In this document: positions 16,345 to 25,814 of the stretch, in pieces
Layout: the number at the start of each line of letters is the position of its first letter
How positions within the stretch are numbered: position 1 is the first letter of the stretch
Origin: Gammaproteobacteria bacterium
GTDB taxonomy: Bacteria > Pseudomonadota > Gammaproteobacteria > Competibacterales > Competibacteraceae
DNA: 64,000 nucleotides
Assembly (NCBI GenBank): GCA_024234995.1
Contig: JACKNF010000007.1
Span: forward strand, 121,378-185,377
Direction: 5' to 3'
Notes under the pieces: model-generated
The model's database searches: none
The model's input: only the letters and a program-made list of their open reading frames with translations
Told to the model about the DNA's origin: nothing
Program-made: the position numbers and the translations under genes

Positions 16345-18606
16345 CTAAGATCGGCGCGGCCGGCGGCCGGAACCACAAGGGCTGCCTTGGGTAAAGGCCC
16401 GCGCGGGTCGCCGGTCAGTGGCGGGTAACTTGGAAAAAGACTTGCCAGGCATTGTTCCTTCGCTGCGTGGCGGAAGACCGGTATGTTGGGTCAACACGGT
16501 CTGTGGCCGGTGCTTACGGCCGGTCCGCACACCTTCCCCGCTGCCAGCGCCGGTACCGCCCGGTTGCCAGCTTGGAATCAGCTGCCGTTTGCCATTACCG
16601 ATCAAATCAGCGCGGCCCATGCGTTTAAGTGTCTCGCGCAGCAATGGCCAGTTTCCGGCATCGTGATAGCGCAGAAATGCCTTGTGCAGCCGCCGCTGTT
16701 TCAATCCCTTGGCCGACATGACCTTCTCACCCCGGTCACGGTGAATACCCTTCAGCGGATTGCGCCCGGTGTGATACATGGCGGTAGCCAGCGCCATCGG
16801 ACCCGGCAAGAACGCCTGAACCTGATCGGCGCGGAAGCTATTCCGTTTCAGCCACAGCGCCAGATTGAGCATATCTTCATCAGTCGTTCCGGGATGGGCG
16901 GCGATGAAGTAAGGGATCAGGTATTGCTCCTTGCCCGCCTCGCGCGAGAACTTGTCAAACAATGCCTTGAATTGATCGTAAGCGCTCATGCCGGGTTTCA
17001 TCATCTTCGAGAGTGGTCCGGCCTCGGTATGTTCCGGGGCGATCTTGAGATAGCCGCCCACATGATGGGTGACCAGTTCCCGCACGTAAGCCGGATCGCG
17101 CACGGCCAGGTCATAGCGCAATCCCGAAGCAATCAGTACCTTCTTCACGCCCGGCAATTCCCGGGCTTTGCGGTACAACGCGGTCAACGCCGAATGATCA
17201 GTGTTGAGGTTCGGGCAGATTTCCGGGTAAACGCAGGAGAGCCGACGGCAACTCTGCTCAATCTCACTGGATTTGCAAGCCAGCCGGTACATGTTAGCGG
17301 TCGGTCCGCCAAGGTCGGAGATCACGCCGGTAAAGCCTGGCGTCCGGTCGCGGATGTCCTCGATCTCGCGCAAAATAGACGCTTCCGAACGGGATTGAAT
17401 GATGCGTCCTTCGTGCTCGGTGATCGAACAAAAGGTGCAACCGCCAAAACAGCCGCGCATGATATTGACCGAGAAGCGGATCATCTCATAAGCCGGGATG
17501 CGGGCATTGCCATAGGCCGGGTGCGGAACACGGGCATAAGGCAGATCGAACACGGCATCGAGTTCGGCAGTAGTCAACGGTATCGGCGGTGGATTAAGCC
17601 ACACATCACGGTTGCCGTGGTGTTGAATCAAGACGCGGGCGTTGCCGGGGTTGGTCTCCAGATGCAACAGGCGCGAGGCGTGGGCATACAGCACTGGATC
17701 GTTCTTGACCTGCTCGTAGGCGGGTAGACGGATAGCAGTTTTGGCGCGGTCATGGCGGATGGCACGGCGCTGAAAACGCAGCGGCTGCACCGGCGGCATG
17801 GCGGCTTCAGCGGGTGAGGAGGTGGCGCAAGCCGCGCTTTTGACCGGCGTTGCCGCATACGGATCGGGATACGCGGGGGCCGGACCCGGTTCATCCACGC
17901 CGGTCGAGTCGATTTCCAGCCAATCCTCGGGTAAACCGCCGCAGTGGATAAATGCCGTACCGCGAATATCGCGCAGGGTGCGAGGAGGTTCGCCAGCAGC
18001 AACCCGATGGGCAATTTCGACGATGGCGCGTTCAGCATTGCCATACAGCAGCAGATCCGCTTTAGCATCCAGCAGAATCGAGCGGCGGACCTTGTCCGAC
18101 CAGTAATCATAATGGGCGATGCGGCGCAGGCTGGCTTCGATACCACCGATGACAACCGGTATTGCCGGGTAGGCTTCACGGCAACGCTGGCTGTAAACGA
18201 TCACTGCCCGGTCCGGGCGCTTATCACCTTCGTCATTAGGCGTGTAGGCGTCGTTGTGGCGCAACCGCCGGTCAGCTGTGTAGCGATTGACCATCGAATC
18301 CATATTGCCGGCAGTGACCCCGAAAAACAGATTCGGCGGCCCCAACGCCTGAAATGGTTCCGCCGAAGTCCAGTCCGGCTGGGCGATGATGCCGACCCGG
18401 AAACCTTGCGCCTCCAGCAACCGGCCAATGATCGCCATGCCGAAGCTGGGATGGTCCACGTAGGCATCACCGGTGACCAGAATAATGTCACAGGAATCCC
18501 AGCCGAGCTGATTCATTTCGGCGTGCGACATGGGCAGGAAGGGCGCAATACTAAAACGGGCGGCCCAGTACTTGCGATAAGAGAATAACGAGGGAGCAGC
18601 GTGCAT
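16345..18606 (-). CDS. YgiQ-family radical SAM protein
   Basis: 753 residues, UPF0313/YgiQ family. The N-terminus (FLPMSHAEMNQLGWDSCDII) is diagnostic of the family and supports the start at 18606. The N-terminal part is a B12-binding-like Rossmann domain. The radical SAM cluster motif CxxxCxxC appears as MRGCFGGCTFCSITEHEGR in the middle of the protein, and a Pro/Arg-rich C-terminal tail is typical. The enzyme should bind a 4Fe-4S cluster and cleave S-adenosylmethionine; the substrate is not known. A long antisense reading frame overlaps it but shows no family features. Confidence 0.93.
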   Translation of the reverse strand: MHAAPSLFSYRKYWAARFSIAPFLPMSHAEMNQLGWDSCDIILVTGDAYVDHPSFGMAIIGRLLEAQGFRVGIIAQPDWTSAEPFQALGPPNLFFGVTAGNMDSMVNRYTADRRLRHNDAYTPNDEGDKRPDRAVIVYSQRCREAYPAIPVVIGGIEASLRRIAHYDYWSDKVRRSILLDAKADLLLYGNAERAIVEIAHRVAAGEPPRTLRDIRGTAFIHCGGLPEDWLEIDSTGVDEPGPAPAYPDPYAATPVKSAACATSSPAEAAMPPVQPLRFQRRAIRHDRAKTAIRLPAYEQVKNDPVLYAHASRLLHLETNPGNARVLIQHHGNRDVWLNPPPIPLTTAELDAVFDLPYARVPHPAYGNARIPAYEMIRFSVNIMRGCFGGCTFCSITEHEGRIIQSRSEASILREIEDIRDRTPGFTGVISDLGGPTANMYRLACKSSEIEQSCRRLSCVYPEICPNLNTDHSALTALYRKARELPGVKKVLIASGLRYDLAVRDPAYVRELVTHHVGGYLKIAPEHTEAGPLSKMMKPGMSAYDQFKALFDKFSREAGKEQYLIPYFIAAHPGTTDEDMLNLALWLKRNSFRADQVQAFLPGPMALATAMYHTGRNPLKGIHRDRGEKVMSAKGLKQRRLHKAFLRYHDAGNWPLLRETLKRMGRADLIGNGKRQLIPSWQPGGTGAGSGEGVRTGRKHRPQTVLTQHTGLPPRSEGTMPGKSFSKLPATDRRPARAFTQGSPCGSGRRPRRS

Positions 18607-19148
18607 GAACGTCCAGAAGGCGCGGGGCCGAGAACCAGGGAAAGAAGCCAGGAATTATACGAGGGTAGGCAGTTAGAGCAATGCATTACTCATATCGTTC
18701 CCCATTGATAGCAGGTTTTATCTACCCACGTTCCCGCAACCCGCGCCGCACCAATGCCCCCTGTAACCTTCCTCACCATGTCCCCTGCGCCGCTTGCTTG
18801 CAAACAAGGCAAAACTGCTTCCAGATCCAGTCTCCCTGATGATGGCAATAACGAACACATATTTTGTTCATAGCTTTCGCATCCACCTTAACCAAGATCT
18901 TCTCTAGCAACCCTAAGCTTTTTAAGCCCGGAAAATTGGGCGGCAGGTATTGCTTTTAACCGTCAGGTAATCATTCAGCCTCTTCACCGCTTGCTACGGA
19001 AGAGAGTACCCAGCGAGTGAACGGTTACACCGCAAGAACTTCAGATTCGTGATAAAGCGCTTAACCGTCAGTAATCTGTTGTAAAATTTAGAGGATCCTT
19101 GCAACAGTCAGCAGCAGCGGCTGCAAATCTGAAGAGTATCGAATAGAA
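18607..19148. other. Intergenic region upstream of ygiQ and hisB, no gene seen
   Basis: I see no credible gene here. The segment holds scattered direct-repeat fragments such as TTAACCGTCAG, at about 18955 and 19060. The string GTGAACGGTTACA at about 19017 also occurs near 11057, which suggests degenerate dispersed repeats. Both flanking genes are transcribed away from it, so promoters for ygiQ should lie at its left edge. Confidence 0.5.
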
Positions 19149-19177
19149 TTCGCTTATTCAGGCTGATCATCTATAAT
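19149..19177 (+). promoter_or_regulatory. Candidate promoter for the his operon
   Basis: A perfect -10 hexamer TATAAT at 19172-19177 lies 83 bp upstream of hisB. With 17-bp spacing the -35 would be TTCGCT, a poor match, so activation or a different spacing is possible. Confidence 0.4.
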
Positions 19178-19260
19178 CTCCTTAAAATCACCTCCATCTT
19201 CATTGTGGGATTCCAAGTGTGGATTGCCACAATAACGGCTGCAAATAGAAACAAGTCAAC

Positions 19261-19851
19261 ATGTCGGCGCGCATCGCCACCATCAAGCGTGATACCCTGG
19301 AAACCCGGATTCAAGCTCGGGTGAATCTGGATGGTACGGGCAATACCCAGCTCGCTACCAGCTTACCCTTTCTCGATCACATGCTCGATCAAATTGCCCG
19401 CCACGGCTTGATCGACTTGGACATCGAAGCGCAGGGCGATCTGCATATCGACGCACACCACACCGTCGAGGATATTGGTATTACCCTGGGCCAGGCGGTC
19501 AAGCAGGCGCTGGGCGACAAGCACGGCATTCGCCGTTATGGCCACGCCTATGTGCCGCTGGATGAAGCACTCTCCAGAGTGGTATTGGATTGCTCTGGCC
19601 GGCCGGGTCTGGAATACGCGATTGAATTCCCTCGCTCCCGGATTGGTGAATTTGATGTCGATCTGTTCCGCGAATTCTTCCAGGGTTTCGTCAACCATGC
19701 CTTGATCACCCTGCATATCGACAACTTGCGTGGCCGCAACGCCCACCATATCGCCGAAACCGTGTTTAAAGCCTTTGGCCGTGCCCTGCGTATGGCAGTT
19801 GAACTTGATCCCCAAGTAACCGGTGTTCCTTCCACCAAAGGCAGCCTTTAA
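19261..19851 (+). CDS. hisB: Imidazoleglycerol-phosphate dehydratase
   Basis: Sixth step of histidine synthesis: dehydrates imidazole glycerol phosphate to imidazole acetol phosphate. At 196 residues it is the monofunctional enzyme, without the histidinol-phosphatase domain of E. coli HisB. The metal-binding repeats are visible: FLDHMLDQIARHG, DIDAHHTVEDIGI (as HIDAHHTVEDIGITLG), and HALITLHIDNLRGRNAHHIAE. It starts the his gene run hisB-hisH-hisA-hisF-hisI-hisE; the two first genes are intact, the rest are not. Confidence 0.97.
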   Translation: MSARIATIKRDTLETRIQARVNLDGTGNTQLATSLPFLDHMLDQIARHGLIDLDIEAQGDLHIDAHHTVEDIGITLGQAVKQALGDKHGIRRYGHAYVPLDEALSRVVLDCSGRPGLEYAIEFPRSRIGEFDVDLFREFFQGFVNHALITLHIDNLRGRNAHHIAETVFKAFGRALRMAVELDPQVTGVPSTKGSL

Positions 19852-19908
19852 GGTATCAGCCGATACAACACGCCAACTCCTGCATTTGCACTCCCACGAG
19901 TCCTCCGC

Positions 19909-20547
19909 ATGACCAGCATCGCGATCATTGATTATGGCATGGGCAATCTCCGTTCCGTTGCCAAAGCGCTTGAACATGTTGCTCCCCAAACGCGGGTGCA
20001 TGTCACCCAGAATCGCCGGGATATCCTGGATGCCGGCCGGGTGGTATTCCCTGGTCAAGGTTCGATCCGTGATTGCATGCATGAATTGGCTCGCTGGGAG
20101 CTGATAGACGTGATCCGGGACGCAGCCCGCAATAAACCCTTTCTCGGTTTGTGTCTGGGGCCGCAGGCGCTATTGGACTTTAGCGAGGAAAACGGTGGCG
20201 TTGAATGCCTAAAGGTATTACCTGGCCGGGTGGTCTGGTTTAACGAACTGCGTGATCCCGTCAGCGGTGAGCGGCTCAAAGTGCCACATATGGGTTGGAA
20301 CCAGGTTCATCAACTACGCGATCATCCGCTCTGGCAGGGCATCCCTCAGGATAGCCGTTTCTATTTCGTCCATAGTTACTACCTGCAATCCAACGACGAG
20401 ACACTGACGGTGGGTCAGAGCCATTACTGCTTTAATTTCACTGTAGCGATTGCACGGGACAATCTCTTCGCTGTGCAATTTCATCCAGAAAAAAGTGCTC
20501 AGGCAGGACTGCGATTGCTTGCCAATTTCGTGAAATGGAGTCCTTAG
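19909..20547 (+). CDS. hisH: Imidazole glycerol phosphate synthase, glutaminase subunit
   Basis: Supplies ammonia to HisF. 212 residues, full length. Class I amidotransferase with the nucleophile Cys in LGLCLGPQALLDF and the His/Glu pair in FHPEKSAQAG. The residue after CLG is Pro where Met is common (CLGMQ), a mild variation next to the active site. The start follows hisB by 57 bp. Because its partner HisF is frameshifted as sequenced downstream, its intactness is a clue that the damage there is not true gene decay. Confidence 0.96.
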   Translation: MTSIAIIDYGMGNLRSVAKALEHVAPQTRVHVTQNRRDILDAGRVVFPGQGSIRDCMHELARWELIDVIRDAARNKPFLGLCLGPQALLDFSEENGGVECLKVLPGRVVWFNELRDPVSGERLKVPHMGWNQVHQLRDHPLWQGIPQDSRFYFVHSYYLQSNDETLTVGQSHYCFNFTVAIARDNLFAVQFHPEKSAQAGLRLLANFVKWSP

Positions 20548-20555
20548 AGGACGAA

Positions 20556-20576
20556 GTGGTTAGTGGCTAGTGGTTA
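20556..20576. repeat. Three tandem heptamers (GTGGYTA) between hisH and hisA
   Basis: GTGGTTA, GTGGCTA and GTGGTTA lie end to end just after hisH. They are followed by an imperfect inverted sequence (TTAGTATTCACTACTCACTAA). It is the same type of array as at 925-945. Confidence 0.6.
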
Positions 20577-20624
20577 GTATTCACTACTCACTAAAATTTA
20601 AGGTGTGCTGCTGGAAAAGCCATT

Positions 20625-21366
20625 ATGTTGCTTATACCTGCGATTGACTTGAAAGATGGTAAATGTGTGCGGCTGCGCCAAGGCCGCATGGAAGACTCGA
20701 CGATCTTTTCAGATGATCCGGTCGCCATGGCCGGACGGTGGGTGGAGGCTGGCGCCCGCCGTCTGCACGTGGTGGATCTGAATGGCGCGTTCAGCCAAGC
20801 CAGCCGGTTAACGCCCAAGTGATTAGCCAGATTGCCAAAGCTTTTCCCGAATTGCCTATTCAGGTTGGTGGCGGCATCCGCGACGAAGAAACGGTAGAGG
20901 CCTACCTAGATGCTGGCGTTCAATTCATTATCATCGGCACTAAGGCGGTGCAGGAACCGCATATCATCAATGATCTCTGCCTGGAATGCCCTGGCCACAT
21001 TTTCGTTGGACTCGACGCTGAAGACGGACGTGTGGCCATCAATGGCTGGTCGAAGCTATCTGACATAATGTTATTGATCAGCACATATCTTTGAACGACG
21101 GTGTGGAAGCGATCGTTTACCTGTTTAGCCGCGACATTGTGATGCAGGCGTCAACGCGTCGAGGCGACAGTCCAGCTTGCCCAAACCATCACGGTTCCGG
21201 TCATTGCCTCCGGCGGCATCAGCCTCTAGACGACATTCAAGCGCTGTGTGCGATGGCAAGCATCATGGGTGCGATTATTGGCCGGAGGCTCTGTGATGGC
21301 GCTATTGATCTAATAACCGAGGCTCAGCGGCTGGCCGGAACCTCGGGAATCGCACGATGGGATTAG
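20625..21366 (+). pseudogene. hisA: hisA, phosphoribosylformimino-5-aminoimidazole carboxamide ribotide isomerase, frameshifted
   Basis: The start is perfect HisA (MLLIPAIDLKDGKCVRLRQG) and continues to about 20800. Near there the frame jumps, resuming as NAQVISQIAKAFPELPIQVG and running to about 21060. It jumps again, with fragments DGVEAIVY, then DIQALC and MGAIIGR, scattered over other frames. At least four indels are needed to restore a normal ~245-residue protein. The length from start to the hisF ATG is right, so nothing large is missing. As written it cannot give HisA. The pattern of small indels with otherwise well-conserved text favours sequencing error. Confidence 0.93.
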
Positions 21367-22115
21367 CCAAACGTATCATTCCCTGCCTGGATGTCGATCG
21401 TGGCCGCGTAGTCAAGGTGTTAAGTTCGTCCGGATGCGCGACGTAAACGATCCGTGGAAATTGCCGCCGCTATGACGAGCAAGGTGCTGACAGAGATCAC
21501 CTTCCTGGACATCACCGCCGCTCCAGATGATCGCGAACTATAGTTCGTTGTCGAACAGGTCGCAGCAGGTCTTCATCCGTTGACAGTGGGTGGCAGCACC
21601 TGGATGATGTGCGGCGCATGCTGAACAGCAAAGCGCAGATAAAGTGTCTATCTTCGCTGCCATTCATCGCCCGGGTTTGTCCGCCTGCCAAGCCGCCGAA
21701 CATTTCGGCAACCAGTGCATCGTAGTCGCTATCGACGCTAAATCAGTCTATCAGCCAATGAGGCATCGCGCTGGGAAATTTTCACCGGTGGCCTACCGGC
21801 ATCGACGCGATCAGATGGGCGCAACGCATGGCTAAATATGGGGCTGGCGAAAAATCCTGCTGACCAGCATGGATCGTGACAGCACCAAGCGCAGCTTCGA
21901 CCTGGAACTGACCCGCGCGCGATCAGCGGGCGGTTAGCATCCCCGTGATCGCCTCCGGCAGTGTCAGCGCTCGATCATCTGGCGAGGATGGCATCCTGCG
22001 CTGGCAAGGCGGATGCGGTGCTGGCCACGCCAGTATTTTCCATTTGCCGAATACACACCATCGAACAGGCCAAGCACATGCTGGCGCAGACGGTGATGAA
22101 ATACGGCCGTCACCC
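21357..22115 (+). pseudogene. hisF: hisF, imidazole glycerol phosphate synthase cyclase subunit, frameshifted
   Basis: Begins MGLAKRIIPCLDVDRGRVVK, the canonical HisF N-terminus, overlapping the hisA end. The frame breaks within about 60 bases and repeatedly afterwards. Recognisable pieces in different frames include EITFLDITAAPDDRE, FGNQCIVVAIDAKS, MAKYGAG and AKHMLAQ near the end. Total span fits a ~255-residue HisF. Breaks are denser here than in hisA, about one per 30-60 bases, and include apparent small deletions. HisF makes imidazole glycerol phosphate and AICAR with HisH. Confidence 0.9.
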
Positions 22116-22157
22116 TTCTCTCGTCAGGGAAAGGTCTGCAGAGATCAGATGCTTACT

Positions 22158-22543
22158 ATGACTGACAATTGGTTGGAACACGCATTCAATGGACGAATGG
22201 ACTGGTTCCCGCCGACATTGCCCAGGATGCTGGCACAGGCCGGGTACTGATGGCCTGGATGAACCGGGAATCCTCCAGCGCACCGTGGAATGCGGCGGCG
22301 GGCTGTGTACTGGTACGCGCTCGCAGGCTTGGCGCTCTGGCTGGAGAAACCTCCGGCCATACCAGAAAGTCAAACATATCCGGCTGGATTGCGATGCTGA
22401 CGTGTTGCTTTTAGACATCGAACAAATCGGCGGTATCGCCTGTCATACTGGACGGCAAGTTGCTTTTTGAAGAGCTGCGCGACGGCCAATGGATCTGATC
22501 GATCAGTGCTTAGGATCCGCGTGAGATGTACGGTTCATGGTGA
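22158..22543 (+). pseudogene. hisI: hisI, phosphoribosyl-AMP cyclohydrolase, frameshifted
   Basis: Starts MTDNWLEH and contains, in shifting frames, GLVPADIAQDAGTGRVLMAW, the core motif with GETSGHT, KHIRLDCDADVLLLDIEQIG and ACHTGRQVAF, then EMYGSW before a stop. All are hallmarks of HisI. The span fits a ~125-residue enzyme. At least four frame changes are needed. It opens the N1-C6 bond of phosphoribosyl-AMP in histidine synthesis. HisI and HisE appear to be separate genes here, as in many non-enteric proteobacteria. Confidence 0.88.
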
Positions 22544-22840
22544 CGATATCCTGCGCGAACTGGCGGTGACTCTGGAAGCACGTAAACGCGATCGAACCGC
22601 TCTACGTTGCCCGGTTGTACGCCAGGTCTGGACGCCATTCTCAAAAGGTCGGCGAGAAGCTGCTGAAACACTGCTGGCCGCTAAAACGGCGATCCTGAAC
22701 CCCTGGTGCGCCGCCGATCTGTGGTTTCATACTTTGTGGTTATGCTGGCTCATCAAGGTCTTGGCCCGAACGCCGTGTTAGACAGGTAGCGTCGATTTGT
22801 GGTACATCAGTCTGGCTAAGCCGCTCGCGTTACCAGTTAA
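22537..22840 (+). pseudogene. hisE: hisE, phosphoribosyl-ATP pyrophosphatase, frameshifted
   Basis: Overlaps the hisI end. Readable pieces: DDILRELAVTLEARKR, then KVGE-type text in another frame, AAETLLAAK, and ADLWFHTL with LAHQGLGPNAV towards the end. These are the conserved helices of the MazG-like HisE. About 100 residues would be restored with several indel corrections. It hydrolyses phosphoribosyl-ATP. The 3' limit is approximate. Confidence 0.82.
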
Positions 22841-22879
22841 GAAGCCGCCACCCCTCCCCATTATTCAGGGCAAATCTTT

Positions 22880-23135
22880 ATGCATTTCAGTATTTGGGAA
22901 CTTCTGCTTATTCTCGTTATCGTCCGCAGGTGTTGTTCGGTGGCGGTAAGCTGCATAATCTTAGTTCCGATCTTGGTTCCGCCATTCGCGGCCTTCCGAC
23001 GCCTGCATGAAGAGGGCGGCCAAACCCGGAAAACTGCTGAGACACCAAAAACTCGAACAATCTACTGCTTCGCACCCTATGGGCGGTAGCGCCACCGGGC
23101 TTACATCCGTTGACCAAGGAACGCGACAAGATTTG
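22880..23135 (+). pseudogene. tatA: tatA, Sec-independent translocase subunit, frameshifted
   Basis: MHFSIWELLLILVIV is the TatA N-terminal membrane helix. The following FGGGKLHNLGSDLGSAIRGF amphipathic region is only readable by switching frames. The tail KLEQSTASHPMGGSATGL-like text follows. At least three indels. TatA forms the pore of the twin-arginine translocase. A hisIE-tatABC arrangement is well known in proteobacteria, supporting the identification. Confidence 0.85.
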
Positions 23136-23151
23136 ATTCTGGGCCGCCGGC

Positions 23152-23650
23152 ATGTTCGAAATCGGCTGGAACTCGCACTGATCGGTGTCATGGCGATGAT
23201 CGTCGTTGGCCGAGCGCCTGCCCAGGCTGGCGCACGCTGTATGGCTCGGCAGCAAAGCCCGGCGCGAGTGGCCGACATCAAAGGCGGAAGTGGATCAGGA
23301 ACGCTGCACCTGGAAATCAAGCAGTCGTTACGTGAGCAAGGTCGTCTAACTGAGATCAACGATACTAAGAAAGATCTGGCTCACCAGATCAAAAGCAATT
23401 CAGGGGAGGATATCCAGGCAGAATTCGATGACTGGCCCGCCTCCCGGTTGGCAGCCAGGCGCGGTTTTCAGCGCCACCCCGCGGCTGGAAACCACCGCCG
23501 CTGATGCCTCCCCACAAAGCGATGCTGCCCTATTAAGAAATCCCAGACTTCGCCATCCCCAGCACAGATTTGAAAGGAGGGCAGAAAGGATTAACCCAGT
23601 TGCAGAAGCCCGCTCCACTGCCGCAGTCCTCACACCGCCTGCCGCGGATT
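23152..23650 (+). pseudogene. tatB: tatB, Sec-independent translocase subunit, frameshifted
   Basis: Begins MFEIGWN and continues in another frame as LALIGVMAMIVVG, the TatB transmembrane helix. Next come broken pieces of the amphipathic helix (LPRLA, VADIKAE) and the readable IKQSLREQGRLTEINDTKKD. A Pro/Ala-rich tail follows up to tatC. Multiple small indels. TatB forms the substrate receptor with TatC. The 3' limit is approximate. Confidence 0.83.
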
Positions 23651-23658
23651 TGAAACCT

Positions 23659-24385
23659 GTGTCCAACACTGATCGCGAACAACCTTTCGTTAGCCATCTG
23701 ATCGAATTACGCAGCCGCCTTTTGCGTATGGTAGGTGGCGTATTACTCGTGTTTGTGGCGATGTCGCCTTTCTCCAATCCAATTTATAGCGCACTGGCCG
23801 GTCGCTAACCCGGCACATGCCTGCACAAAACAACATGATCGCCATCGATGTATTGTCACCGTTCTTGACCCCGCTCAAGTTCACCTTGATTCTGGCAGTG
23901 TTCCTCACCATGCCGTGGATTCTCTACCAAATCTGGGCCTTTGTCGCACCGGGTCTATACCAGCGGGAGAAACGGTTGGCGATACCAGTACTACTGTCAG
24001 TACGATTCTGTTCTACTGCGGAATGGCTTTCGCCTACTTCATCATCATGCCGATTTTCTTCGGCTTTATCACCACGACTGCTCCAGAGGGCGTGGCGGTT
24101 ATGACCGACATCAATCGCTATCTCGATTTCGTGATGACAATTTTCTTTACCTTCAGGGGTGGCCTTTGAGGGTGCCGGTGCAGTCATCCTGGCGCTAGCT
24201 GGCATTTCTCTCACCCGTGCCATGGCGGCCAAACGGCCCCTATATATTATCGTCGCGCTTTTGTCGTCGGCATGCTCTCACCCGCCGGATGTGATCTCGC
24301 AGACGCTGCTGGCGGTACCGATGTGGATGTTGTTCGAGGCTGGTTTTTCATTTCGCGCCTGCTGCCGCGCTGGCGTAAAGGCTAA
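23659..24385 (+). pseudogene. tatC: tatC, Sec-independent translocase core subunit, frameshifted
   Basis: Reads SNTDREQPFVSHLIELRSRL from a GTG at 23659, then MPAQNNMIAIDVLSPFLTPL, TMPWILYQIWAFVAPGLYQ, FYCGMAFAYFIIMPIFFGF, TAPEGVAVMTDINRYLDF and finally LLPRWRKG before a stop at 24383-24385. These are all TatC landmarks, including the F-V-x-H-L-x-E-L-R-x-R signature, but they alternate between frames with at least five breaks. Six transmembrane helices would be restored. The full span (~727 bp) equals a normal tatC, so no large deletion occurred. Confidence 0.92.
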
Positions 24386-24410
24386 GCTTCAGTGTCGCCA
24401 GCTCAAGGTA

Positions 24411-24665
24411 ATGTGGGTACCACAGCTTTCTGAATGGCGTCAGTGAAACCGGCCTCTTTCGCCTCAATCTGACTGCTGAGCAGATGCGCAGCTACTATCA
24501 AGGCGTCGCAAGCCAAGTCATCATACGCGCCAATGACGGGCGGCAGGTGCGGTTCCCCGCGCAGTGGTTGCGGCGCTTCATCACCACAGGCAGGTGAATG
24601 GGCAGTTCGAAATGCGCTTCGGCGATGACCGGAAATTGATCGATTTGCGACGGGTTGGGAACTGA
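24411..24665 (+). pseudogene. DUF2835 family gene, frameshifted
   Basis: Small protein of about 75 residues of unknown function. FRLNLTAEQMRSYYQGVASQ and VIIRANDGRQVRFPAQWLRR are read in one frame, and after one indel NGQFEMRFGDDRKLIDLRRV finishes at the stop 24663-24665. The first residues before FRLNL are in another frame. The family is typical of gammaproteobacteria. The stop lies directly before the pgpA ATG. Confidence 0.72.
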
Positions 24666-25160
24666 ATGAACGCGACTGCAAAACCTTGCGCGCGGGTCTT
24701 CCGCGATCCTGTGCATTTTCTCGCACTCGGTTTCGGCGTAAGCTGCGCATAAAAAGCTCCCAGCACTTTCCGGGACACTGGCAGCCATCCGCTTTGTTGC
24801 TGATGCAGCCATTGCCGCTCTGGGCTTATCTGCTGACTGTAGCGGGTTTCATAATGCCGGGTGTTATTTGGATTTGCGGCCGGACGGCGCGGCTTAGAGT
24901 GTCACGATCGCGGCCATCGTCGTCTGGGATGAGGTGGTGTTGGCTACTGGATCACCATGATTGCACCACCGGGATGGCGGTGGGTCATCGCGGGTTTCAT
25001 ACTGTTTCGACTGTTCGATATCGTCAAACCTTGGCCCATTCGACGAAGCCGATCGCAGGTCGGCGGCGGCTGAGATCATGTTTGACGATGTTCTAGCCGC
25101 CGGATTACTGGCTCATCTTTACGGGAAGCGTTTATTTACTCCAGAGGATTGGGTGATGAG
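24666..25160 (+). pseudogene. pgpA: pgpA, phosphatidylglycerophosphatase A, frameshifted
   Basis: Starts MNATAKPCARVFRDPVHFLA immediately after the preceding stop. Then come fragments in changing frames: GFGVSC, a P-G-T-type region, LPLWAYLLTV, VWDEVV, WITMIAPPGWRWVIAGFILF, RLFDIVKPWPIR and FDDVLA. These match the conserved motifs of PgpA, which dephosphorylates phosphatidylglycerophosphate in the inner membrane. At least five breaks. The 3' end is approximate. Confidence 0.85.
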
Positions 25161-25214
25161 CGTACGCGAAACAACACCGGTAATTTCAAGCCTCAATCAC
25201 TTGCAAACAAGTTT

Positions 25215-25757
25215 CTACCACAAACCGGACAAATTATTTTTTGCTGTTGTTGTGGCGATTTCAGCGCCTCGCATAATTTCCGCTTTGGCTTCTTCCACCC
25301 ACTTCCAACCATCCAGCCGCACCCATTTACCGGTATCAAGAATCTTTATAATGCTGGAAAAGTGGGCGATCGATTCAATTATCCTGGACATCTGCTCAAA
25401 CGACTCAATGTGATCGTACAGGTACACTCCTGCTTAATCGGCACAGCCAGCAGTTTAGCGTCTCCACCACCTTCATCGGTCATTTTTAATACCCAGCGGA
25501 CGGCAGCGCACGGCCGCAACCGCTGATAACCGGTAGCGGCGCAACGACCATCATCAGAGGATCACCATCTTCGCCAAGCGTATGGGGAATGTAGCCATAA
25601 TTACGGGGTAATGCATAGCGGTGTTCGTAAAGCGATCTACAAACAGCGCGCCGGTCGCTATCAACTTCGTATTTGACCAGATTCGAATGCGCCGGAATTT
25701 CAATGACATTAGATTCATCAGAACGTGATGACCGGCGTCCACTCTGTCAAGAATCAT
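25215..25757 (-). pseudogene. ppa: ppa, soluble inorganic pyrophosphatase, frameshifted
   Basis: On the minus strand the reading starts near MILDRVDAG and passes through TGALFVDRFTNTAMHYP, then PLDV-type and DEGGGDAKLLAVPI text in other frames. It ends with YDHIESFEQM, GKWVRLDGW and EEAKAEIMRGAEI before a stop at 25215. These are the family I pyrophosphatase landmarks (E. coli Ppa type, ~178 residues). Several frames are required. This enzyme is normally essential, so its apparent destruction is hard to accept as real and supports a sequence-quality problem in this zone. Confidence 0.88.
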
Positions 25758-25814
25758 AATCTTGTCCTGTGTGCTGCGGTTAATAAAATTAGCATAATAC
25801 CATGACACCTCCCA

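Noticed and set aside
16483..17727. 414-codon plus-strand open frame antisense to the YgiQ gene
   Set aside because: It mirrors a strongly conserved radical-SAM gene in a GC-rich region, has no recognisable domain, and such antisense frames are expected by codon bias.
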